From the NCBI RefSeq assembly GCF_003254505.1, contig NZ_QFYP01000001.1:542001-606000 (forward strand): 64,000 bases of DNA, read 5' to 3'. The DNA is from Phenylobacterium hankyongense (GTDB lineage Bacteria > Pseudomonadota > Alphaproteobacteria > Caulobacterales > Caulobacteraceae). The notes beneath the pieces are model-generated. The model was not told the DNA's origin, searched no databases, and worked only from the letters and a program-made list of their open reading frames with translations. Made by a program: the position numbers and the translations under genes. Shown one piece after another: positions 36,874-44,439 of this stretch; the stretch's first letter is position 1; each line of letters starts with the position of its first letter.

Positions 36874-38385
36874 GTGAACACCGACTCCACCGACGTCCGG
36901 ACCCGCGTTTCGCAAGCCGAAACGCTGCTGGAGCAAGGCCGGCCCGCCGAGGCCCTGGTCCTCACCAAACCGCTGGCGGACGCCGCCGACGCCGGTCATC
37001 CGGCGCTCGCCACCCATGCCACGGTGTTGAAGGCGCTGGGGCGCACCGAGGAGGCGCTGGCCTACAATCTCACCGCCAGCCGGCGCTTCGCCCGCAGCGG
37101 CGTGGCCTGGCACAACCTGGCGGCGACGCTCGGAGACCTCGGGCGCGGCGCCGAATCGCGGTCCGCGGCCGAACGCGCCTTCAGCCTGGGCCTTGACGCG
37201 CCGCAGACCTGGAGTCTCTACGCCCGGTCGCTGCTGGCGGTCGGGGCGCTCGACGAGGCGGAGCGGGCCTATCGTGAGAGCGTCGGCCGCGAGGCCGGCG
37301 GCGAGGTGGTCATCGAACTGGCCAATGTGGTCTGGATGCGCCGCGGCGACCTGGCCGAGGCGCTGACGGTGCTGGACGACGGTTTCCGGGCGGGCGGGCC
37401 AGCCAGCCCGCTGGTCAGGGCCAAGGCGCGCCTGATGGAAGCGGCCGGCGACGCCGCTCAGGGCGCGCACCTGCTGGCCATGGCCGCCGAGCGCCTGCCC
37501 ACCGACATCCCGGTCCTGCTGGCGGCCGCGCAGGCCGCGCTGGAGACCGGCGCGGGCGTCCGGGCGAGGGCCATCGCCGACGCCGCCGTCGCCCTGGCGC
37601 CCGATTCGCCGGAGGCGCTGAACCAGCTGGCCATCGTCCAGCTGGGCCTGGGCCAGCCGGACCAGGCGCTCGCCACCGCCAGGCGGGGCCTGGCCCTCTC
37701 CCCGGATCACCAGTCGCTGATCGGCTGGGCGGCCACGGCGGCGCGGGCGCTCGGCGACCCGCTGTACGGGGAGCTCTACGACTATGAGCGGATGGTCGGC
37801 GTCTATGAAATCGCCACCCCGGCGGGCTGGCCCTCGCTCGCGGCCTACCTGAGCGAGTTGGCCGAGGTGCTGCGTCGCATGCACCCCTACGCCCAGCACC
37901 CCTTCCACCAGTCCCTGCGGCACGGCAGCCAGACGATGCAGGCGATCGCCGGATCGACGGAGCCGGCCGTCCGCGCCTTCTTCCAGGCGATCGACGCCCC
38001 GATCCGCCAGCACATGGCCTGGCTCGGCCAGGGCGGCGATCCGCACCGGCGGCGCAGGACCGACGACTATCGCATCGCCGCCGCCTGGTCGGTGCTGCTG
38101 CGGCCGGGCGGGTTCCACAAGGACCACTTCCACCCGCAGGGCTGGATCTCGTCGGCCTTCTATGTGGAAACCCCGGAGCAGGCGCTGGCCACCGACGAGC
38201 GCCAGGGCTGGATCCGCTTCGGCCGTCCGCCGTTGACGCTCAACCCGCCCCTGGAAGCGGCGCACCACGTCCGGCCGAAGCCGGGCCGGCTGGTGCTCTT
38301 CCCGTCCTACATGTGGCACGGGACCGAGCCGTTCACGACGGACGAGCGGCGCATGACCATCGCCTTCGACGTCGTGCCGGCCTGA
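36874..38385 (+). CDS. TPR protein fused to a 2OG-Fe(II) oxygenase domain
   Basis: A 503-residue cytosolic protein. The first part (about residues 8-290) is a series of TPR units. The C-terminal domain (about 300-503) is a 2-oxoglutarate/Fe(II) dioxygenase, with HKDHFHPQGWISSAFYV (metal HxD) and GRLVLFPSYMWHGTEPF (distal His and strand), then RRMTIAFDV. Such fusions probably hydroxylate a protein or peptide held by the TPR part; the target is unknown. The start codon is GTG. It lies just before tRNA-Gln. Confidence 0.85.
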   Translation: MNTDSTDVRTRVSQAETLLEQGRPAEALVLTKPLADAADAGHPALATHATVLKALGRTEEALAYNLTASRRFARSGVAWHNLAATLGDLGRGAESRSAAERAFSLGLDAPQTWSLYARSLLAVGALDEAERAYRESVGREAGGEVVIELANVVWMRRGDLAEALTVLDDGFRAGGPASPLVRAKARLMEAAGDAAQGAHLLAMAAERLPTDIPVLLAAAQAALETGAGVRARAIADAAVALAPDSPEALNQLAIVQLGLGQPDQALATARRGLALSPDHQSLIGWAATAARALGDPLYGELYDYERMVGVYEIATPAGWPSLAAYLSELAEVLRRMHPYAQHPFHQSLRHGSQTMQAIAGSTEPAVRAFFQAIDAPIRQHMAWLGQGGDPHRRRRTDDYRIAAAWSVLLRPGGFHKDHFHPQGWISSAFYVETPEQALATDERQGWIRFGRPPLTLNPPLEAAHHVRPKPGRLVLFPSYMWHGTEPFTTDERRMTIAFDVVPA

Positions 38386-38404
38386 TATTTTCAGGGAGAG
38401 AAGT

Positions 38405-38478
38405 TGGCTGGGGAACTAGGACTCGAACCTAGAATGACGGTACCAAAAACCGCAGTGTTACCATTACACCATTCCCCA
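38405..38478 (-). tRNA. tRNA-Gln (anticodon UUG)
   Basis: Read on the minus strand, the acceptor stem is TGGGGAA pairing with TTCCCCA. The anticodon stem is GCGGT/ACCGT around the loop TTTTGGT with anticodon TTG, and the T-arm is CTAGG-TTCGAGT-CCTAG. CCA is encoded (38405-38407). Confidence 0.95.
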
Positions 38479-38604
38479 GCAGGAACAGCGCCGAGGCGCC
38501 GCCTCGCGGAGGCGTCGAGATAGCGCAGACGATATCGCGATGCAACGCCCGCTTGGGCTTCTTGCGGCCTGGAAAACCCTACTCTATAAGGCGCCCTCCC
38601 AAGT

Positions 38605-38681
38605 CGGAGTGTGGCTCAGTCTGGTAGAGCACCGCGTTCGGGACGCGGGGGTCGCAGGTTCGAATCCTGCCACTCCGACCA
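38605..38681 (+). tRNA. tRNA-Pro (anticodon CGG)
   Basis: Acceptor stem CGGAGTG/CACTCCG, anticodon stem CCGCG/CGCGG with loop TTCGGGA (anticodon CGG), a T-arm with GTTCGAATC, and an encoded CCA. The 205 bp that follow hold no gene I can support. Confidence 0.95.
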
Positions 38682-38886
38682 TTCATCTCCCCGCCAACCG
38701 CGGGTGAGATGCCTTCCCGCGAATACCCCCCGAGAAGTCCCCCGGTCAGGCGGGCGCGGGCCCGCACGCCTGACTCTTCAGGGCGCAGGAAACGGCGCTC
38801 CTCCACCCCACTGTCAGGCTTTCGCTCCAGGTCCGAATTGGAAGTGTACGTTCTGGGGCGGCCTTTCCCGACTAACAGGGACCGGA

Positions 38887-39924
38887 TCACGGCCGTGGCG
38901 GGCTAGGCGCGTCTGATATGCGATCAGGGGACGGCCACGGCACGTCCGGGCGCGCGAACTCGATCCGGATGCAGGGACTGGGCGCCCAGGTTCTCAGATA
39001 CTCGTCGGCGATGATGATCTCATCGCGCGCCCGCTCGATTGTGGCTCCGATGATATCTTCAGGCGGAGGGTAATAACGCGTCAGCTCGCTAAACCTCTTC
39101 CAGCTGAAGCGCTTCCACAGCGGCAAGGTCACCCGTGGCGCGGTGACGCGGCCGCGCACCACGAACTCTGGTTCTCGGGAGGGCGCGCGCGCCGAAAAAT
39201 ATACTATGATGTATGTTTCCTGACCGCTCGCGAAGTCGAACCGCAGCCTTTGATCGAGGCCATTGATGCGGCGATAAATCTGGCCCTCGGCCAGATCCGG
39301 TCGATCACCCATCTGCCAGCCCAGGGATCTCATGAGGGGGAGAAGGTCGGACAGCATTGCCGTCCGAAGCGACCTCCGGCGGCGACCCGAAGGGCGGTCT
39401 TTCGCCCCCTTCCTCCGAAGGATGGTCCATTCCAGTCCCTGATATTCGCCCGGCCGGTAGCCGGCTATGCCGGCCGCCAGGTCCACAGGCGCCTCGAACA
39501 TATAGCTGACCGACGGGTCTGGATCGGCCGCCTGCTCTGCATTCCGCCGGCTCCTGATCGCCGCGAACTCCGGCGGGGGATCGCCGTCGACCTCCAGGCC
39601 GTCCGGCCCCTTGCCGCCTTCGTAGGTTACGGACCACGCCGGCCGGCCATCCCGCCAGGCGCGCGCCTGGCTGAACGTCACCGTCTCCAAGATCTCGCAG
39701 CCGACAGCGAGGCCACAGGACGCCGACACGCCGGCCAGCGCCTCGTCGAGCATGAAGCCGCGCGCATTCGCCACTAGCACCACCCACCCGCCAGGTGCTT
39801 CGGCCAGAGTGAATTCCGAGCCGAGTTCATCGCCCGCATCGCCAGCCTGCTCGAGATCAAGGCAATCCAGCAGGCGTTCCCTGTACCGGCTCTCAACCCC
39901 GATCCAGCGCAGATCAAATCCCAT
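38887..39924 (-). CDS. Putative immunity protein with two domains
   Basis: A 345-residue cytosolic protein with no catalytic motif. The first half (about 1-160) has VTFSQARAWRDGRPAWSVTY and a SYMFEAPVDLAAGIAGYRPGE segment. The second half (about 175-320) resembles DUF4304-type immunity domains (LSDLLPLMRSLGWQ, IYRRINGLDQRLRFDF, ETYIIVYFSA). Both halves look like immunity modules, and the gene lies 68 bp downstream of a toxin-like gene, as expected for a toxin/immunity pair. The family match is from memory of patterns and needs a profile search. Confidence 0.5.
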   Translation of the reverse strand: MGFDLRWIGVESRYRERLLDCLDLEQAGDAGDELGSEFTLAEAPGGWVVLVANARGFMLDEALAGVSASCGLAVGCEILETVTFSQARAWRDGRPAWSVTYEGGKGPDGLEVDGDPPPEFAAIRSRRNAEQAADPDPSVSYMFEAPVDLAAGIAGYRPGEYQGLEWTILRRKGAKDRPSGRRRRSLRTAMLSDLLPLMRSLGWQMGDRPDLAEGQIYRRINGLDQRLRFDFASGQETYIIVYFSARAPSREPEFVVRGRVTAPRVTLPLWKRFSWKRFSELTRYYPPPEDIIGATIERARDEIIIADEYLRTWAPSPCIRIEFARPDVPWPSPDRISDAPSPPRP

Positions 39925-39992
39925 TCCAGCCCCCGGTTAAGACCCGCATCGTCGCCCCCGCCTCAGCCAAGGTTGCACGCGCCAGCATTCAC

Positions 39993-41222
39993 CTACTGCC
40001 GTCGCTCTGCCGTCATCACGTGAGGCGCAAGGGTGGCCGCAGGAACTCCAGCCGCCTTCCCGATGTCTGCCGGCAGGAAATGATATAGTCGGAAGTCAGG
40101 GCCCAGGACGGTTTGCGCCAGCCTCTGGTTGCGGCTCAGGTTGGCGCTAACGCCGAACTTATCCTCAAATCTCACCGCTCCGCTCCTGCCGTCCGGATAC
40201 CAGTAAGGTCCACCCTTATAAATCTCGTCGCGGGCCTTCGGGACCCCATCCCGGCTCTGTCCGTTGATTGTACTTCTGATGTCGCCCAGAGCCTCGCCAA
40301 GGCGCCCCTTAGCAAGTCGAGGGAGCGCGTTCGCCGCGCCGCGCCCGACGACGCCCGCGACCCCGCCCAATAGATTGCCGACGACCGCGCTTTCGGCGGC
40401 GCGTTCGACCGAGACTGGCCGCCCGCCAAACATGTCCTGGGCGGCGGAGGTCGCAGATGCGCCAACGGCGGCTGCTCGGGCCGGACCAAGGAGAAGCGCC
40501 GCCGCACCCGCTACGCCCCCCACCGTCGCTCCCAGACTGTCGCCGAAGGATGAGCGGCGCCCGCTGACGCCGTCTGACAACATCTGCACGCCAAGGCCCG
40601 TCGCACCTCCTGCTGCCAGAATAGATGCCGCTTCACGTCCGGTCAGCGCCGCAGCCCCCTTGAGGCGCGGGGCTGTCGCAAGTGCGCCCTCCATGGGTCC
40701 GATGGCGCCCAGGCCGAGTAGCGCACCGCCAACCTGGCCTGTCGCCTGCGCCACGGGTCGGTTCATTTGATCATCGAGGTTCCTCGCGTGCTCTTGAGTC
40801 AGATTCGCTTGATATCGCCGGTCCCACCCAGCCAGACCGCCGGGTTGGATCAAGGCGTCCATGCCCGCCGCGAGGTGGTCAGCTCCGCCGAACGGCAGGA
40901 TATTCGCCGCGCCCCTGATCGCCGTGTCAGCCTGCAAAGCTGCGTTGCGCAGCTGATGCGCGGCCTCACTCAGGTTCACCTGGCGGGGCGATGCATTTGC
41001 GGATTCCGCGTCCCGTGGAGCAGGCGGCGAAACTCGCTCCTGTTCCGGCTGCAGCAGCTTTGCCCCGTAGGCCATCACCTCGCTCGGAGCGCCAAGTCGC
41101 AGATCCCGACCCGCACTGATGGCCTTGCCATAAGCCTCATGGGCCGCCGCCTCGGCCGCACGGCCGAACCCGGCGACCTGGCGACGCCGACGCTCCATGA
41201 ACTCCGCTACGCTTTCGCCCAT
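39993..41222 (-). CDS. Putative polymorphic toxin with a small C-terminal effector domain
   Basis: A 409-residue protein. The N-terminal 120 residues are charged and helical. The middle (about 140-310) is a Gly/Ala-rich hydrophobic stretch (GQVGGALLGLGAIGP, VGGVAGAAALLLGPARA, VVGNLLGGVAGVVGRG), as in the pre-toxin part of polymorphic toxins and some phage injection proteins. The last 80 residues (from about 330) change to PYWYPDGRSGAVRFEDKFGV then LYHFLPADIGKA, a compact domain with Asp, His and Arg that could be a nuclease-like effector. No signal peptide, VgrG, PAAR or RHS repeat is seen, so the export route is unknown. Confidence 0.5.
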   Translation of the reverse strand: MGESVAEFMERRRRQVAGFGRAAEAAAHEAYGKAISAGRDLRLGAPSEVMAYGAKLLQPEQERVSPPAPRDAESANASPRQVNLSEAAHQLRNAALQADTAIRGAANILPFGGADHLAAGMDALIQPGGLAGWDRRYQANLTQEHARNLDDQMNRPVAQATGQVGGALLGLGAIGPMEGALATAPRLKGAAALTGREAASILAAGGATGLGVQMLSDGVSGRRSSFGDSLGATVGGVAGAAALLLGPARAAAVGASATSAAQDMFGGRPVSVERAAESAVVGNLLGGVAGVVGRGAANALPRLAKGRLGEALGDIRSTINGQSRDGVPKARDEIYKGGPYWYPDGRSGAVRFEDKFGVSANLSRNQRLAQTVLGPDFRLYHFLPADIGKAAGVPAATLAPHVMTAERRQ

Positions 41223-41344
41223 GTTTTTCGCCCGGCTGACGCTCGCCAGCCGCCTTCATGCTCGCGTTGAAAGGCATGCGGAGTGCGCCCGTCGACACCG
41301 CCCCCAGCACAAAGAATTCTCTCACGCACGGCCAAGCTTGTCAA

Positions 41345-41359
41345 GAACAAATCAAGAAC
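41345..41359. promoter_or_regulatory. Perfect alphaproteobacterial LexA-type site
   Basis: GAAC-N7-GAAC (reverse complement GTTC-N7-GTTC) within a 9-base direct repeat TCAAGAACA (41341-41349 and 41352-41360). This is the SOS box form of alphaproteobacteria. It lies in the 332-bp gap between the divergent toxin-like gene (start 41222) and sppA (start 41555), so it could serve either. Nothing else is recognised in that gap. Confidence 0.5.
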
Positions 41360-41554
41360 ATTTGCGCCCGTGACTGGCATGGGCAGGCGGGCTGCAGGCC
41401 GCAGACCGGTCCGCTCCCGACGGCCCCTGCGGCCATCTTTCCGACGTCGCCCAAGCTCCCCCGGAAGGCCCGTCTTCCCGCGCCCGGGATTGTATGCGAC
41501 AGGCGGTGGATAGCCTTCGTTGCGACGACCTCCCCTGGGGTGCGGGTTCCCTTC

Positions 41555-43330
41555 ATGAAGCAGTTCCTGATCACCGCGGCGGGCGTGTTCGCCGGTCTGA
41601 TGATCTTCCTGATCGGCGTGCCGTTCGTGCTGATCTCCATGGTCGCCAGCGCCGCGGGCCCTGCCCCGTTGCCGGCGCGGGCCGTGCTCGAGCTGGATCT
41701 GCGCGACCCGCTGACCGACCAGTCGCCGCAGAACCCGCTGGCCGGTATCGGCCGGCGCTCGGCCTCGGTGATGTCGATCATCGAGGCGCTGCGCCACGCG
41801 GAGAGCGACGACCACGTGAAGGGCGTGCTGGTCCGCCTGCCGGAAGGCGGACTGGAGCCCGGCATCGCCGACGAGCTGCGGCTGGCGATCAAGCACTTCC
41901 GCGCCACCGGCAAGCCGGTGTTCGCCCACAGCCAGGGCCTCTATCCGTCCGGCATGGTCACCGCGACCTACATGGTGGGCGCCTCCGCAGACCAGATGTG
42001 GATGCAGCCGGGGTCGTCGTTCCAGGTCACCGGCCTGGCCAACGAGGACCTCTTCCTGAAGCGGTTCTTCGACAAGTACGGCGTCAAGGCCGACTACGAG
42101 CAGCGCTACGAGTACAAGAACGCCGTCAACGGCTACCTCTACGACAACTACACGCCCGCCCATCGCGAGGCGGAGCTGTCGTGGATGGGCTCGATCTACC
42201 AGACCAACCTCACCTCGGTGGCGACCGACCGCAAGCAGGACGCGGCCGCCGTGCAGCACACCCTGGAAGCCGGGCCCTACCTGGCCGAAGACGCGCTGCG
42301 CCTGCACCTGATCGACCGCGTCGGCCAGGTCCGCGACGCCGAGCAGGCGATGCTGAAGCGCGCCGGCGACGGCGCCCAACTGGTCGACTTCGACGACTAC
42401 GGCCACGGCCGGCCCGGGCGCGACCGCGCGCGGGGCGCGTCGATCGCGGTGATCGAAGCCGAGGGGGCGATCGTCACCGGCAAGGACGGCTCCACCAATC
42501 CGTTCGCCGGCGGCTCGACCATCTATTCCGACGACCTCTCCCAGGCCTTCTACGACGCCATCAAGGCCAAGGACGTGAAGGCCATCGTCCTGCGGCTGAA
42601 CTCGCCCGGCGGCTCCGACACCGCCTCCGAGCAGATCCTGGCCTCGATCCGCGCCGCCAAGGCCGCGAACAAGCCGGTGGTGGTGTCCATGGGCACCTAT
42701 GGCGCCTCGGGCGGCTACTGGATCTCCTCCGAGGCCTCGGCCATCGTCGCCGAGCCCACCACCCTGACCGGCTCGATCGGCGTGTTCGGCGGCAAGTTCG
42801 CCATCGGCCCGGCGCTGGAGAAGTTCGGCGTCGACGTGCGCCAGCTCGGCGTCGGCAGCTCCTACGCCGGAGCCTTCGGCATGGGTCGCGAGCTCACCCC
42901 GGCCGAGCGCGCGGCCTTCTCGACCTGGATGGACCGCATCTACGACAACTTCGTCGCCCGCGTCGCGGAGGGCCGCAAGCTGCCGGCCGATCGCGTGCGC
43001 CAGATCGCCCGCGGCCACGTCTGGACCGGCGCCCAGGCCAAGCAGCTCGGCCTGGTGGACGAGGTCGGCGGCTTCTACCAGGCGGTGGACAAGGCCAAGA
43101 CCCTGGCCGGCCTCACCGGCGAGCCCCGGCTGCGGCGCATGTCGCCCAACGGCTCGCCGTTCGAAGCCATCCAGAAGCTGCTCGGCGTCTCGGCCACCTC
43201 GGCCCGGACGCTGGCCGCGGCGGCCTGGATCTTCGGCGATCCGCGCGCCCAGGGCCTGATGGACCAGATGGCGCAGGCGCGCCTGCGTGAACACGGCGCG
43301 ATGGTGCTGGCCCCGACGACGGTCCGCTAG
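41555..43330 (+). CDS. sppA: Signal peptide peptidase SppA (67-kDa type)
   Basis: Inner-membrane serine protease that digests cleaved signal peptides. The 591-residue protein has an N-terminal membrane helix (about residues 5-32) and two tandem S49 domains. The catalytic Lys lies in the first domain (EYKNAVNGYLYD) and the Ser in the second (GTYGASGGYWIS); LNSPGGSDTASE is the second-domain signature. The start is ATG 41555; the open frame upstream is not conserved. Its stop interlocks with that of the convergent retropepsin-like gene in CTAG. Confidence 0.93.
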   Translation: MKQFLITAAGVFAGLMIFLIGVPFVLISMVASAAGPAPLPARAVLELDLRDPLTDQSPQNPLAGIGRRSASVMSIIEALRHAESDDHVKGVLVRLPEGGLEPGIADELRLAIKHFRATGKPVFAHSQGLYPSGMVTATYMVGASADQMWMQPGSSFQVTGLANEDLFLKRFFDKYGVKADYEQRYEYKNAVNGYLYDNYTPAHREAELSWMGSIYQTNLTSVATDRKQDAAAVQHTLEAGPYLAEDALRLHLIDRVGQVRDAEQAMLKRAGDGAQLVDFDDYGHGRPGRDRARGASIAVIEAEGAIVTGKDGSTNPFAGGSTIYSDDLSQAFYDAIKAKDVKAIVLRLNSPGGSDTASEQILASIRAAKAANKPVVVSMGTYGASGGYWISSEASAIVAEPTTLTGSIGVFGGKFAIGPALEKFGVDVRQLGVGSSYAGAFGMGRELTPAERAAFSTWMDRIYDNFVARVAEGRKLPADRVRQIARGHVWTGAQAKQLGLVDEVGGFYQAVDKAKTLAGLTGEPRLRRMSPNGSPFEAIQKLLGVSATSARTLAAAAWIFGDPRAQGLMDQMAQARLREHGAMVLAPTTVR

Positions 43331-44328
43331 AAGCCGCGAGGGGTCTTCAAGGTCATCGCCTCGGCGGGCGGACGGAAGGTGACCAGCCTGCGCCCATAGT
43401 CGATCTCCAGCGAGTTGAGCCGCCGCAGCACGTCGGCGCCAACGAGGATCGCGGGCCGGCCCTTCAGGTCCCAGAGCTCAAAGATGTGTAGGTCCGCAAA
43501 GGCGGCCTGCACATTGCCGACGAACAGTCCTCCCAGGCGCAGGGGCGGCAGGACAGCCAACTCCGCCCCAGCCGTCTGGCCGGTTGCGCTCACCAGCAGC
43601 GCATGGACCAGGTTCTCCGCGAACCCGGGATTGCGGCCGGTGATGGCCGATTTGAGCGCCAGGTTCCCCACGGTGCTCTGCGAGCCGGAATCGAGGAAGG
43701 CGACGACCTTCACGCCGGCGATCTCGGCGTCGACGATGATCAGTTGGCCAAACCGCATCCGGGCGGGCACGACGAAGGTGGGCGCGCGCTCGAGGCGTTC
43801 GTCGCTGCGGCTGCCGCCGATGGACGGCGGCGGCGCGGAATGGGTGATGTCGAGCCGCCGCCTGCTGAAATCCATGACCAGCCGGCGGCCCTTCAGCACA
43901 TCCATCCCCAGCAGCCCGTCGGCGCCCAGGCGGGCGCGCGGCAGGATCGGCATCCGCGGGATCGCGGTGGCGACAGCGCCCACCGACAGTCGCCGCACGC
44001 TCGTGATATCGGCCGAGTCGATGCCGGCTATGCCGTGCAGGATCGCCCGGCCGATGGTCGGCAGGCCGATGCGCTGGGCGAGCTCCAGGGACGTCACCGA
44101 GACGTTCGCCCCGGTGTCGACGACGAAGTCGAACGGCCCCGCCCCATCCAGGGTGACTGGCGCGGTCATCCGAATGGCGTTGTCGAACGCGGTCTCCAGA
44201 ACTTCCGGCGGCCCGTCCTCCGGTCTGGACGGGCCCTGAAGGAGGTTGATCTGCGCGGGCCCGATGGCGGCGCAGCCGGCCACCGAGCCCAAGGCCAATA
44301 GGCTCGCCCGTCGTGACCAGTCCGGCAT
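43327..44328 (-). CDS. Bilobal retropepsin-like aspartyl protease A, Tat-type lipoprotein
   Basis: A 333-residue secreted protein with a twin-arginine-type signal (WSRRASLLALGSVAGC) ending in a lipobox Cys19. It has two retropepsin-like lobes, each with a catalytic-type Asp: Asp71 in FDFVVDTGANVSV and Asp213 in AFLDSGSQSTV. Lobe ends carry LGMDVLKGRRLVMDF and LVGADVLRRLNSLEIDY. Most retropepsins are dimers of one lobe; here both lobes are in one chain, as in pepsin. It lies downstream of TonB receptor 1; a paralog lies upstream of it. The substrate is unknown. Confidence 0.8.
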   Translation of the reverse strand: MPDWSRRASLLALGSVAGCAAIGPAQINLLQGPSRPEDGPPEVLETAFDNAIRMTAPVTLDGAGPFDFVVDTGANVSVTSLELAQRIGLPTIGRAILHGIAGIDSADITSVRRLSVGAVATAIPRMPILPRARLGADGLLGMDVLKGRRLVMDFSRRRLDITHSAPPPSIGGSRSDERLERAPTFVVPARMRFGQLIIVDAEIAGVKVVAFLDSGSQSTVGNLALKSAITGRNPGFAENLVHALLVSATGQTAGAELAVLPPLRLGGLFVGNVQAAFADLHIFELWDLKGRPAILVGADVLRRLNSLEIDYGRRLVTFRPPAEAMTLKTPRGF

Positions 44329-44387
44329 CTGCCGACGCGCTCCCCTCCATGAATCCCGGCCGCCGCCGGGGCCAGCCGCACAGCAAA

Positions 44388-44415
44388 GGGGGCGGCAGAT
44401 TGCTCTGCCGCCCCC
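44388..44415 (-). terminator. Terminator downstream of TonB receptor 1
   Basis: A perfect 12-bp stem, GGGGGCGGCAGA (44388-44399) and TCTGCCGCCCCC (44404-44415), with a TTGC loop on the plus strand. On the minus strand it is followed by TTTGCT. It lies 24 bp after the receptor stop codon. Confidence 0.8.
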
Positions 44416-44439
44416 GCACTCATACCTCGAACAGAACGC

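Noticed and set aside
38605-41222. Integrative element with attachment site at the tRNA-Pro 3' end
   Set aside because: No integrase gene and no second copy of the tRNA 3' end at the far side were found.
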